Below, piece after piece: positions 25,408-33,015 of a stretch of 64,000 nucleotides of DNA. The notes under the pieces were generated by a model. The model was not told the DNA's origin, did not search any database, and saw only the letters and a program-made list of their open reading frames with translations. Origin of the DNA: JBLEFH01 sp047345645 (GTDB lineage: Bacteria; Pseudomonadota; Alphaproteobacteria; Rhodobacterales; Rhodobacteraceae); assembly GCA_047345645.1 (NCBI GenBank), contig JBLEFH010000006.1; one strand, 5' to 3'. The position numbers and the translations under genes are program-made. Every line of letters begins with the position of its first letter. Within the stretch, counting starts at the first letter, position 1.

Positions 25408-27539
25408 CCCCGCGTCTCGCGAATGAGGCCGAGAATCTCCTGCGCCGCCACGGGAATATTCGTCCCCGGCCCGAAGATCGCGGAGACCCCGGCGTCTTTC
25501 AAAAACCGGTAATCCTGCTGCGGGATCACGCCGCCGCAGATGACCAGAATATCCTCGCCCCCCTGCGCCTTCAGCGCCTCGATCAGCTTCGGGGCCAGAG
25601 TCTTGTGCCCCGCAGCCTGCGATGAAATCCCGACGATATGCACGTCATTGTCCACCGCATCCTGCGCCGCTTCCTCGGGCGTCTGGAAAAGCGGGCCGAC
25701 ATCCACGTCAAACCCGATATCCGCAAAGGCCGTCGCGATCACCTTGGCGCCGCGGTCATGCCCGTCCTGCCCCATTTTCACGACCAGCATCCGCGGGCGG
25801 CGGCCCTCTTCCTCGGCGAAGGCCTCGACATCCTTCTGGATCGCCGCGAACTCGTCATCGCCCTCATAGGCGGACCCATACACCCCTGCCAATGTCTTGA
25901 CCTCCGCCTTGTGCCGCCCGAAAGCCGCCTCCATCGCATCCGAAATCTCGCCAACCGTGGCCCGCGTCCGCGCGGCCTCAACGGCGGCCCCGAGCAGGTT
26001 GCCACGCCCGGATTTCGCCACCTCCGTCAGATCCGCCAGCGCCTTGTCGCAGGCCGCCTGATCGCGGGACGCGCGGATTTTTTCGAGCCGCGCCACCTGA
26101 CTCTCGCGGACCTTCACATTGTCCACATCGAGAATGTCGAGATCGCCTTCCTTATCCAGCCGGTATTTGTTGACCCCGACAATCACCTCCTCGCCCCGGT
26201 CCACCCGCGCCTGCCAGCGCGCGGCGGATTCCTCGATCCGTAGCTTCGGCATCCCGCTTTCCACCGCCTTGGTCATACCCCCAAGCGCCTCGACCTCCTC
26301 GATCAGCTTCCACGCTTCCTCCGCGAGCGATGCGGTCAGGCTCTCCACATAATAGGACCCCGCCAGCGGATCGACGACATTGGTGATCCCGGTTTCCTCC
26401 TGCAAAATGAGCTGCGTGTTCCGGGCGATCCGGGCGGAAAACTCCGTCGGCAGCGCAATCGCCTCATCCAGCGCATTGGTGTGCAGACTTTGCGTGCCGC
26501 CAAGCGCCGCGCTCATCGCCTCATAGGCGGTGCGGATCACGTTGTTATAAGGGTCCTGCTCGGCCAAACTCACACCGCTCGTCTGGCAATGGGTCCGCAG
26601 CATCGAGCTTTGCGGCTTCTTCGGCTCAAACTCGCTCATGATCCGGTGCCACAAGAGCCGCGCCGCGCGCAGCTTGGCAATCTCCATGAAGAAATTCTTG
26701 CCAATCGCGAAGAAGAACGACAAACGCCCCGCGAATTTGTCCACATCCATGCCCGCGCCAATCGCGGCCCGCACATATTCGCGGCCATCGGCGAGCGTAA
26801 AGGCCAGCTCCTGCACGAGGTTCGCCCCCGCCTCCTGCATGTGATAGCCGGAGATCGAGATTGAGTTGAAACGCGGCATGTTGTCCGAGGTATAGCCGAT
26901 AATGTCCGAAATGATCCGCATCGACGGCTCAGGCGGGTAAATATAGGTGTTGCGGACCATGAACTCTTTCAGAATGTCGTTCTGAATGGTCCCCGACAGC
27001 ACCGATTTGTCATGGCCCTGCTCTTCCCCGGTCACGATGAAATTCGCCAGAATCGGGATCACCGCGCCATTCATGGTCATCGACACGGAAATCTGGTCGA
27101 GCGGGATGCCGTCAAAGAGGATTTTCATATCCTCAACGCTGTCAATCGCCACCCCGGCCTTGCCCACATCGCCCACGACACGCGGATGGTCGGAATCGTA
27201 GCCCCGATGCGTCGCCAGATCGAAGGCCACCGACACCCCCTGCTGACCCGCCGCCAGCGCTTTGCGGTAAAAGGCGTTCGATTCTTCGGCCGTCGAGAAG
27301 CCCGCATATTGCCGGATCGTCCAGGGGCGGCCCGCATACATCGTCGCGCGCGGCCCGCGGGTGAAGGGCGCAAGCCCCGGCAACCCGCCGAGATGCTCCA
27401 GGTTCTCCAGATCCTCCGCCGTATAAAGCGGTTTCACATCAATGCCTTCTGGCGTGTTCCAGACAAGGCTTTCCGGGTCCTTGCCCTTCAGCTCTTTCTC
27501 CGCCAGCGCCTTCCAATCATCCATGCTTGCCTTGGTCAT
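25404..27539 (-). CDS. mcm: Methylmalonyl-CoA mutase
   Basis: A 711-residue adenosylcobalamin-dependent enzyme converting (R)-methylmalonyl-CoA to succinyl-CoA. The TIM-barrel substrate domain (about 30-560, including YAGFSTAEESNAFYRKAL and RMIISDIIGYTSDNMPRFNS-type active-site text) is followed by the B12 domain with the lower-ligand motif GQDGHDRGAKV (about residue 600), all on a single chain as in the homodimeric type. The length is standard. It forms the last step of the pathway begun by pccA/pccB. The 127-base gap upstream suggests a second promoter or a regulated internal site. Its GTPase chaperone meaB lies 22 kb away in this window. Confidence 0.97.
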   Translation of the reverse strand: MTKASMDDWKALAEKELKGKDPESLVWNTPEGIDVKPLYTAEDLENLEHLGGLPGLAPFTRGPRATMYAGRPWTIRQYAGFSTAEESNAFYRKALAAGQQGVSVAFDLATHRGYDSDHPRVVGDVGKAGVAIDSVEDMKILFDGIPLDQISVSMTMNGAVIPILANFIVTGEEQGHDKSVLSGTIQNDILKEFMVRNTYIYPPEPSMRIISDIIGYTSDNMPRFNSISISGYHMQEAGANLVQELAFTLADGREYVRAAIGAGMDVDKFAGRLSFFFAIGKNFFMEIAKLRAARLLWHRIMSEFEPKKPQSSMLRTHCQTSGVSLAEQDPYNNVIRTAYEAMSAALGGTQSLHTNALDEAIALPTEFSARIARNTQLILQEETGITNVVDPLAGSYYVESLTASLAEEAWKLIEEVEALGGMTKAVESGMPKLRIEESAARWQARVDRGEEVIVGVNKYRLDKEGDLDILDVDNVKVRESQVARLEKIRASRDQAACDKALADLTEVAKSGRGNLLGAAVEAARTRATVGEISDAMEAAFGRHKAEVKTLAGVYGSAYEGDDEFAAIQKDVEAFAEEEGRRPRMLVVKMGQDGHDRGAKVIATAFADIGFDVDVGPLFQTPEEAAQDAVDNDVHIVGISSQAAGHKTLAPKLIEALKAQGGEDILVICGGVIPQQDYRFLKDAGVSAIFGPGTNIPVAAQEILGLIRETRG

Positions 27540-27650
27540 CTCATCCCCCTGATGGGCCGTAAAACTTGATTATTTAGGCTGTTTCGCCTATCTTCTTGTT
27601 AACTGGAGTGTAAGCGGTAAGACTTAACCTCCGGAATAAAGGAGCAAGCG

Positions 27651-27725
27651 ATGCAAAAGACACCTTTTAAGCCCCCGTTTCAGGGTCGGAATGGTCCGGA
27701 CCCGAGTTACGGCTTAAGCTCGTAA
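27651..27725 (+). CDS. Candidate 24-residue small ORF with a strong ribosome binding site
   Basis: An ATG at 27651 is preceded at ideal distance by AAAGGAG (27638-27644) and opens a 24-codon frame, MQKTPFKPPFQGRNGPDPSY then GLSS, ending in TAA. It reads away from methylmalonyl-CoA mutase and overlaps the end of the convergent gene at 27667. The only support is the near-perfect Shine-Dalgarno sequence in an otherwise non-coding gap. It could be a microprotein, a leader peptide, the remnant of a longer gene, or chance. Confidence 0.35.
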   Translation: MQKTPFKPPFQGRNGPDPSYGLSS

Positions 27726-28293
27726 GCCAAGCGCGTTCGTCATCTTCCAGATCGAGCGCCTCAAGGGCGTTCATGCCCGATTCCTCCGCAACCTGAAGCA
27801 TCGACATATAGTGCCGGAACATCGCGATCCGGCGTTCTGAACTCAGTTGCTTGAAGCCATCGCTTCGCAAATCCTCCACCATCATCGACAGTGAAATCGT
27901 GTGCGCGTAGTAAAACGTCACCGGCAGCACGATCTCCGTTCCCAAAATGTGAATATCGGGCAAAAGCGCCTCGAAAATCGCGTCATGCTTTTCGCGCGGA
28001 ACGAAAGGGATGAAATTCTCATCCGACTCCATCCGCCCGATCATCTTCGCCGCAAAAGCCGAGAGATCATTGCGCGCCAGCTGCGCGATATGGGTCATGA
28101 TCTCCGCCTTGAGCGCCCGCTGCACATCCTCCATCCGCTCGATCCGCAGACGCAAGGACGCCCGGCGCTCCTTCTCCGCATCGCGCCGATAGGCCGCGCG
28201 CTCGCGATGCGCGGTGACGAGCCAGCCGACAGCCACCACGATCGCCCCGATCAGGGCCGATGCGATGGAGGCTATGACCCGCTCGTCAAACAT
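27667..28293 (-). CDS. Unknown membrane-anchored protein between pccA and mcm
   Basis: A 208-residue protein with one N-terminal membrane helix (VIASIASALIGAIVVAVGWLV, shown from residue 6, with few polar residues) and an adjacent strongly charged helix rich in R and E (residues about 28-65) likely to be coiled coil. The rest is soluble, with no catalytic motif I recognise. The ATG overlaps the pccA stop by one base, so it is translated with the propionyl-CoA carboxylase. The cytoplasmic location of the C-terminal part is inferred from the positive residues after the helix. Function unknown. Confidence 0.75.
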   Translation of the reverse strand: MFDERVIASIASALIGAIVVAVGWLVTAHRERAAYRRDAEKERRASLRLRIERMEDVQRALKAEIMTHIAQLARNDLSAFAAKMIGRMESDENFIPFVPREKHDAIFEALLPDIHILGTEIVLPVTFYYAHTISLSMMVEDLRSDGFKQLSSERRIAMFRHYMSMLQVAEESGMNALEALDLEDDERAWLTSLSRNSGPDHSDPETGA

Positions 28294-30299
28294 CAGCTGG
28301 CCTCAAACTCCATGATGACCTCGTCCACGGCGAGGCTGTCGCCCGGCTCCACGACGATCTTGCTGACCACGGCCTTGCGCTCGGCGCGCAGCACGTTTTC
28401 CATCTTCATCGCCTCGACGGTGCAAAGGGCCTGACCCTCCTGCACCTCGTCGCCTTCATTGACGGCAATCGACATGATGAGCCCCGGCATCGGGCAGAGC
28501 AGCGCATTCTCGCCCGCGCCGCCCGCATCTTCGGGCATATGCTGCATCAGCGCGGCCACCCGCTCGGAACGCACGGCGGTTTTGAAATCCGCACCGCGAT
28601 AGCGCAGACGCCGCCCGCCGCGGACCATATTCACCTTCACCGTCATCGGCGCGCCGTCCACTTCCGCTTCGCAAAGGCTCTGGCCCGGCGTCCAGTCGGT
28701 CGTCACGGTGAACTGGCGGCCATCGTCGATCTCGGCGGTCCAGACCTCGCCCGCCTGCTCCAGCGCCACCGTGTAGCTTTCGTCATTCAAGAACACCACG
28801 CGCACCGGGTTCACCGCCCGCTCGTGATGGGCAATCGCGCCCGAAATCTTCGTCTGGCGCTCCTCCTCAATCAGGTTCATCAGCGCCGCCAGCGCCGCGA
28901 GTTTCTCCCGCGTGACCTCTTCGAGATCCGAGCCATCAAACCCGTCCGGGAACTCCTCGGCGATAAAGGCGGTGGTCATGTTGCCGGAGGTGAATTTGTC
29001 ATGGTCCATCACCGCTTGCAGGAACGGGATATTGTGGCCGATCCCCTCCACCTCGAAACTGTCGAGCGCGTCGCGCATCAGGTCAATCGCCTCGTCCCGC
29101 GTCTCGCCCCATGTGCAGAGCTTGGCGATCATCGGATCGTAGAACATCGAGATCTCGCCGCCCTCATACACACCCGTATCGTTGCGGATAATCCCCTTCT
29201 CCGTCTGCGCTTCCTCCGGCGGGCGGTAGCGCGACAACCGGCCAATCGAGGGCAGGAAATTGCGATAGGGGTCCTCGGCGTAAATCCGGCTCTCCATGGC
29301 CCAGCCGTTGATCCCGACATCCACTTGCGCGATCTCCAGCTCCTGACCGTCCGCGACCTTGATCATCTGCTCCACCAGATCGATCCCGGTGATCAGCTCC
29401 GTCACCGGATGCTCCACCTGAAGCCGCGTGTTCATCTCCAGAAAGTAGAAATTCTTGTCCCCATCGACGATGAATTCCACCGTCCCGGCCGAGCAATAAT
29501 CCACCGCCTGCGACAGCGCGACCGCCTGCTCGCCCATGGCGCGGCGGGTCTCTTCATCCAAGAAAGGCGACGGCGCTTCCTCGATCACCTTCTGGTTGCG
29601 GCGCTGGATCGAACATTCCCGCTCATTGAGATAAATGCAGTTGCCATGCTTGTCCGCCAGCACCTGAATTTCGATATGGCGCGGCTGCGTCACGAATTTC
29701 TCGATGAAAATCCGGTCATCGCCAAAGGAACTCGCCGCCTCGTTCTTGGACGACTGGAAGCCCTCCCGCGCCTCCTCGTCATTCCACGCGATGCGCATCC
29801 CCTTGCCGCCGCCGCCAGCCGAGGCCTTGATCATCACCGGATAGCCGACCTCGCCCGAAATCTTCACCGCTTCATCGGCGTCCTCGATAAGCCCCATATA
29901 GCCCGGCACCGTGCTAACCCCGGCCTCATCGGCGAGCTTCTTCGAGGTGATCTTGTCCCCCATGGCTTCAATCGCGCTCGCGGGCGGGCCGATGAACGCG
30001 ACGCCCAGATCCTCCAGCGCCTTGGCAAAATCCGCGCGCTCCGAGAGGAACCCATATCCCGGATGCACCGCATCCGCGCCCGATTGCTTCACCGCATCGA
30101 GGATCTTTTCCATCACGATATAGGACTGGTTCGCCGGCGGCGGGCCGATATGGATCGCCTCATCGGCCATCTCCACATGCAGCGCCCGCGCATCGGCGTC
30201 CGAATAGACCGCCACCGTTTTGATGCCCATCTTGCGCGCGGTCTTGATGACCCGGCACGCAATTTCCCCGCGATTGGCAATCAGGATTTTCTTGATCAT
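28293..30299 (-). CDS. pccA: Propionyl-CoA carboxylase alpha subunit (biotin carboxylase/BCCP)
   Basis: A 668-residue biotin-dependent subunit. The biotin carboxylase domain (about 1-450: ILIANRGEIACRVIKTARKM, ATP-grasp GGGGKGMRIAWN, and FLEMNTRLQVEHPVTELITG) is followed by a linker/BT domain that contacts the beta subunit and a C-terminal BCCP domain whose EAMKMEN motif places biotin on K632. With PccB it makes methylmalonyl-CoA from propionyl-CoA. The ATG at 30299 follows a GGAG-type ribosome site. An internal terminator and two lipoprotein genes separate it from the upstream gene, so it may have its own promoter. Confidence 0.96.
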   Translation of the reverse strand: MIKKILIANRGEIACRVIKTARKMGIKTVAVYSDADARALHVEMADEAIHIGPPPANQSYIVMEKILDAVKQSGADAVHPGYGFLSERADFAKALEDLGVAFIGPPASAIEAMGDKITSKKLADEAGVSTVPGYMGLIEDADEAVKISGEVGYPVMIKASAGGGGKGMRIAWNDEEAREGFQSSKNEAASSFGDDRIFIEKFVTQPRHIEIQVLADKHGNCIYLNERECSIQRRNQKVIEEAPSPFLDEETRRAMGEQAVALSQAVDYCSAGTVEFIVDGDKNFYFLEMNTRLQVEHPVTELITGIDLVEQMIKVADGQELEIAQVDVGINGWAMESRIYAEDPYRNFLPSIGRLSRYRPPEEAQTEKGIIRNDTGVYEGGEISMFYDPMIAKLCTWGETRDEAIDLMRDALDSFEVEGIGHNIPFLQAVMDHDKFTSGNMTTAFIAEEFPDGFDGSDLEEVTREKLAALAALMNLIEEERQTKISGAIAHHERAVNPVRVVFLNDESYTVALEQAGEVWTAEIDDGRQFTVTTDWTPGQSLCEAEVDGAPMTVKVNMVRGGRRLRYRGADFKTAVRSERVAALMQHMPEDAGGAGENALLCPMPGLIMSIAVNEGDEVQEGQALCTVEAMKMENVLRAERKAVVSKIVVEPGDSLAVDEVIMEFEAS

Positions 30300-30469
30300 T
30301 CTTGTCTCCCTCTCCGGCGCGCCGCTCCCTCGCGGCACGCGCGTAACCTCGTGATCTGTCTCTAGCGGGCCGCATCCCTCCGGGCGGGGCCAGTTCTGGC
30401 CTCACCGGAAACGGACAAACGGTCCTCACGCGAAAAAATGAAAAAAGAAAAAGGCATCAAATCAGGTCT

Positions 30470-30498
30470 TAAAAAGAGGGCGGCCCGAAAGCCGCCCC
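30470..30498 (-). terminator. Intrinsic terminator after the second small lipoprotein gene
   Basis: On the minus strand GGGCGGC pairs with GCCGCCC (30478-30497) around a six-base loop, followed by TCTTTTT. It lies 17 bases beyond the lipoprotein stop and would at least partly separate the lipoprotein genes from pccA. Confidence 0.85.
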
Positions 30499-30514
30499 CC
30501 GTATTCAAAATGGT

Positions 30515-30715
30515 TCAGCAAGCGCCAGCTTCGGCACAGGCCAGACCACCAGCCGCGCCGATCAGCGCGCCTTTTGCCGGGTCCTCATCAAGAATGGTCG
30601 CGCCAGCAGCGCCGATAATCCCGCCGACCGAAGCGGCTTGAGTCTGACGGCTGGGGCCTTGCGCACATGCCGAAAGGCCAGCGACAACGGCGAGAGCGAG
30701 AACGATCTTGTTCAT
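30515..30715 (-). CDS. Small glycine-zipper lipoprotein (copy 2)
   Basis: A 66-residue predicted lipoprotein. The signal peptide ends in the lipobox LSAC with the lipidated residue C17. The mature part is a short Ser/Gln-rich linker followed by a Gly/Ala-rich segment of GxxxG type (GGIIGAAGATILDEDPAKGA) and a C terminus with two further cysteines (ACAEAGAC). It is about half identical to its upstream neighbour, so the pair arose by tandem duplication. A GGAGA ribosome site precedes it. Short glycine-zipper lipoproteins are common in envelopes, but no role is known for this type. Confidence 0.85.
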   Translation of the reverse strand: MNKIVLALAVVAGLSACAQGPSRQTQAASVGGIIGAAGATILDEDPAKGALIGAAGGLACAEAGAC

Positions 30716-30751
30716 ATCTGTCTCCTTCTTACTTGTTACGTCAGGCGGTGC

Positions 30752-30949
30752 TTAGCACATGCCTGCTTCGGTGCAGCCGAGGCCAGCTGCGCCACCGATG
30801 AGCGCACCGGTTGCCACGTCCTCATCGAGAATGGCAGCCGCACCTGCGCCGATACCTGCGCCGATCGCGGCGTTGTTGGTCTGGCGGCTGGTGGTTGCAC
30901 ATGCTGCGAGACTGCTCACGACGGCCAGGGCAAGGATGATCTTATTCAT
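30752..30949 (-). CDS. Small glycine-zipper lipoprotein (copy 1)
   Basis: A 65-residue predicted lipoprotein with lipobox LAAC (C17), then a glycine-zipper segment (AAIGAGIGAGAAAILDEDVA) and a C-terminal GCTEAGMC. Compared with the next gene it shares MNKI-LALAVV, the ILDED core, the GALIG motif and the cysteine positions. An AGGAG precedes the ATG. It lies 29 bases beyond the unknown gene at 30979 and 36 bases before its paralogue. Length and composition suggest an outer-membrane-anchored peptide of unknown function. Confidence 0.85.
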   Translation of the reverse strand: MNKIILALAVVSSLAACATTSRQTNNAAIGAGIGAGAAAILDEDVATGALIGGAAGLGCTEAGMC

Positions 30950-30978
30950 GTTTTTCTCCTGTTAACGTTAAGCGCGGT

Positions 30979-31344
30979 TCACCGCACTTGGCGCGAGTCT
31001 AATATGTCAAAGACATGTGGGAAAGCGGAACGCGCGGCCTGTTCATCAACTCTTAACAAGGCGTCGTAACTTTTTGAATCAAAGGGCTCCTCTGCGGGCA
31101 CAACTTCGCGACCAAAGAGCCATGAGAGCCGTCCCGCATCGAGATTTCCGCGCGCAAACGGCTCATAGCCGAAATACTCGATCAGACAGGCCAGAAAATT
31201 GTCATCCGCCTCTCGATCCGCCGGGCGCCGGTCACGAAACCGTTCCCGCCTTTTGATCTCGGTCGGGTCTTTCGACGCGCGCCGGATGGTGAACTGAAAG
31301 TCCGTCCCCGGCAGGCGTGTCGGAAATCCGCGATGCTTTTCCAT
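30979..31344 (-). CDS. Unknown small protein next to pccB
   Basis: A 121-residue soluble, Arg/Asp/Glu-rich protein that I do not recognise. It contains GFPTRLPGTDFQFTIRRASK at the start, a very charged segment (RRERFRDRRPADREADD) and a hydrophobic centre (FLACLIEYFGYEPFARG). No signal peptide, membrane helix or known motif is seen. It begins 11 bases after pccB and is therefore almost certainly in the same transcript. Linkage to pccB is the only hint to function. Confidence 0.7.
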   Translation of the reverse strand: MEKHRGFPTRLPGTDFQFTIRRASKDPTEIKRRERFRDRRPADREADDNFLACLIEYFGYEPFARGNLDAGRLSWLFGREVVPAEEPFDSKSYDALLRVDEQAARSAFPHVFDILDSRQVR

Positions 31345-31355
31345 GACTTACGGCC

Positions 31356-32885
31356 TCAAAGCGGGATGTTGTCGTGTTTCTTCCACGGGTTTGAGAGCTT
31401 TTTGTTGCGCAAGCTCGCAAAGGCCCGTGACACACGGCGACGTGTGGAATGGGGCATGATGACCTCGTCGATGAAGCCTTTTTCCGCCGCCACGAAGGGG
31501 TTGGCGAACCGGTCCTCATAGCTCTTGGTATGCTCCGCGATCTTCTCCGCGTCGCCCAGATCCTTGCGATACAGGATCTCCACCGCCCCTTTGGCGCCCA
31601 TCACGGCAATCTCCGCCGTCGGCCACGCATAGTTGAAATCGCCGCGCAGATGCTTGGACGCCATCACGTCATAGGCCCCGCCATAGGCCTTCCGGGTGAT
31701 CACCGTGACCTTTGGCACCGTCGCCTCGCCGTAAGCAAAGAGCAGTTTTGCGCCGTGTTTGATGACCCCGCCATATTCCTGGCTCGTCCCCGGCAAGAAG
31801 CCCGGCACATCGACCAGCGTCAGGATCGGAATTTCAAACGCATCGCAGAACCGCACGAAGCGCGCGGCCTTGCGGCTGCTGTCGATATCAAGACACCCCG
31901 CCAGCACCATCGGCTGGTTCGCGACCACGCCCACCGTCTGCCCCTCAAGGCGGATGAACCCGGTGATGATGTTGCGCGCAAAGGCTTCCTGGATCTCGTA
32001 AAAATCGCCTTCATCGGCGAGCTTTTCGATCAGCTCTTTCATGTCGTAAGGGGTGTTCGGATTGGCCGGAACCAGCGTGTCGAGACTGTCCTCCACCCGC
32101 GCCGGATCGTCAAAGAAAGGCCGCACCGGCGGCTTCTCGCGGTTCGAAAGCGGCAGGAAATCGACAAGGCGGCGGACCTCTTCCAGCGCCTCGATGTCAT
32201 TGTCAAACGCACCATCGGCGACCGAGGATTTGGTCGTATGGGTCTTGGCCCCGCCAAGCTCCTCCGCCGTAACCACCTCATTCGTCACGGTTTTCACCAC
32301 ATCCGGGCCGGTGACGAACATGTAAGAGCTGTTCTTCACCATGAAAATAAAATCCGTCATGGCGGGCGAGTAGACCGCGCCGCCCGCGCAAGGCCCCATG
32401 ATGACGCTGATCTGAGGCACGACGCCCGAGGCCATGATGTTGCGCTGGAATACATCGGCATAGCCCGCAAGGCTCGCCACGCCCTCCTGAATCCGCGCCC
32501 CGCCAGAGTCGTTCAGCCCGATCACCGGCGCGCCGTTCTGCACCGCCATATCCATGATCTTGCAAATCTTCTGGGCATGGGTCTCCGACAGCGAGCCGCC
32601 AAGCACGGTGAAGTCCTGGCTGAACACATAGACCTGACGCCCATTGATGGTCCCCCAGCCCGTGACCACGCCATCGCCGGGATATTTCTGCTCCGCCATG
32701 CCGAAATCCGTCGCGCGGTGCTGGACGAACATGTCGAACTCTTCAAAACTCCCGGTGTCGAGCAGGACCTCGATCCGCTCCCGCGCCGTCAGCTTGCCCT
32801 TTTCGTGCTGCGCGTCGATCCGCTTCTGACCGCCGCCAAGCCGCGCGACGTCGCGCCGCTGCTCAAGCTCATCGAGAATGTCCAT
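31356..32885 (-). CDS. pccB: Propionyl-CoA carboxylase beta subunit
   Basis: A 509-residue carboxyltransferase subunit that moves CO2 from biotin-PccA to propionyl-CoA. Carboxyltransferase motifs include VYVFSQDFTVLGGSLSETH, GLNDSGGARIQEGVASLAGY (acyl-CoA oxyanion hole) and PILTLVDVPGFLPGTSQEYG with IKHGAKLLFAYGEATVPKVT. The ATG at 32885 gives the conventional start MDILDELEQRR; the frame stays open upstream into the promoter but has no ribosome site there. It is divergent from its regulator pccR across 130 bases. Confidence 0.97.
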   Translation of the reverse strand: MDILDELEQRRDVARLGGGQKRIDAQHEKGKLTARERIEVLLDTGSFEEFDMFVQHRATDFGMAEQKYPGDGVVTGWGTINGRQVYVFSQDFTVLGGSLSETHAQKICKIMDMAVQNGAPVIGLNDSGGARIQEGVASLAGYADVFQRNIMASGVVPQISVIMGPCAGGAVYSPAMTDFIFMVKNSSYMFVTGPDVVKTVTNEVVTAEELGGAKTHTTKSSVADGAFDNDIEALEEVRRLVDFLPLSNREKPPVRPFFDDPARVEDSLDTLVPANPNTPYDMKELIEKLADEGDFYEIQEAFARNIITGFIRLEGQTVGVVANQPMVLAGCLDIDSSRKAARFVRFCDAFEIPILTLVDVPGFLPGTSQEYGGVIKHGAKLLFAYGEATVPKVTVITRKAYGGAYDVMASKHLRGDFNYAWPTAEIAVMGAKGAVEILYRKDLGDAEKIAEHTKSYEDRFANPFVAAEKGFIDEVIMPHSTRRRVSRAFASLRNKKLSNPWKKHDNIPL

Positions 32886-32956
32886 GGGGCCGTCCCTCCG
32901 CGTCTTGTTATCTTGCAGAGCAGCATAGAGAAGTTGACGCGCGCGAAAAGCCTTGA

Positions 32957-33012
32957 TTAGCAAATTTGCAAATTTTATTCTGCATAAATCTTGTGAATTG
33001 CGAAATTGCGAA
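32957..33012. promoter_or_regulatory. PccR-type operator: array of TTTGCAAA-like half sites
   Basis: The pccB-pccR gap holds one exact TTTGCAAA (32965-32972), a neighbouring TTAGCAAA (32957-32964), a TCTGCATA (32979-32986) and two abutting ATTGCGAA copies (32997-33004 and 33005-33012) next to the pccR start codon. The PccR/ScfR regulator of Rhodobacter is reported, as I recall it, to bind a TTTGCAAA repeat; the arrangement here suggests control of pccB and autoregulation of pccR. The exact spacing differs from a perfect N4 repeat, so the functional pair is uncertain. Confidence 0.6.
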
Positions 33013-33015
33013 GCG

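Noticed and set aside
27540..27650. Possible cobalamin riboswitch ahead of methylmalonyl-CoA mutase
   Set aside because: The gap is too short and has no B12-box-like conserved sequence; only a small inverted repeat (TAGGC/GCCTA) is present.
28539..30365. A 608-codon open frame opposite pccA, and similar long frames opposite pccB, lepA, hrpB and gdhA
   Set aside because: All mirror conserved enzymes in high-G+C DNA and show no family signature of their own.
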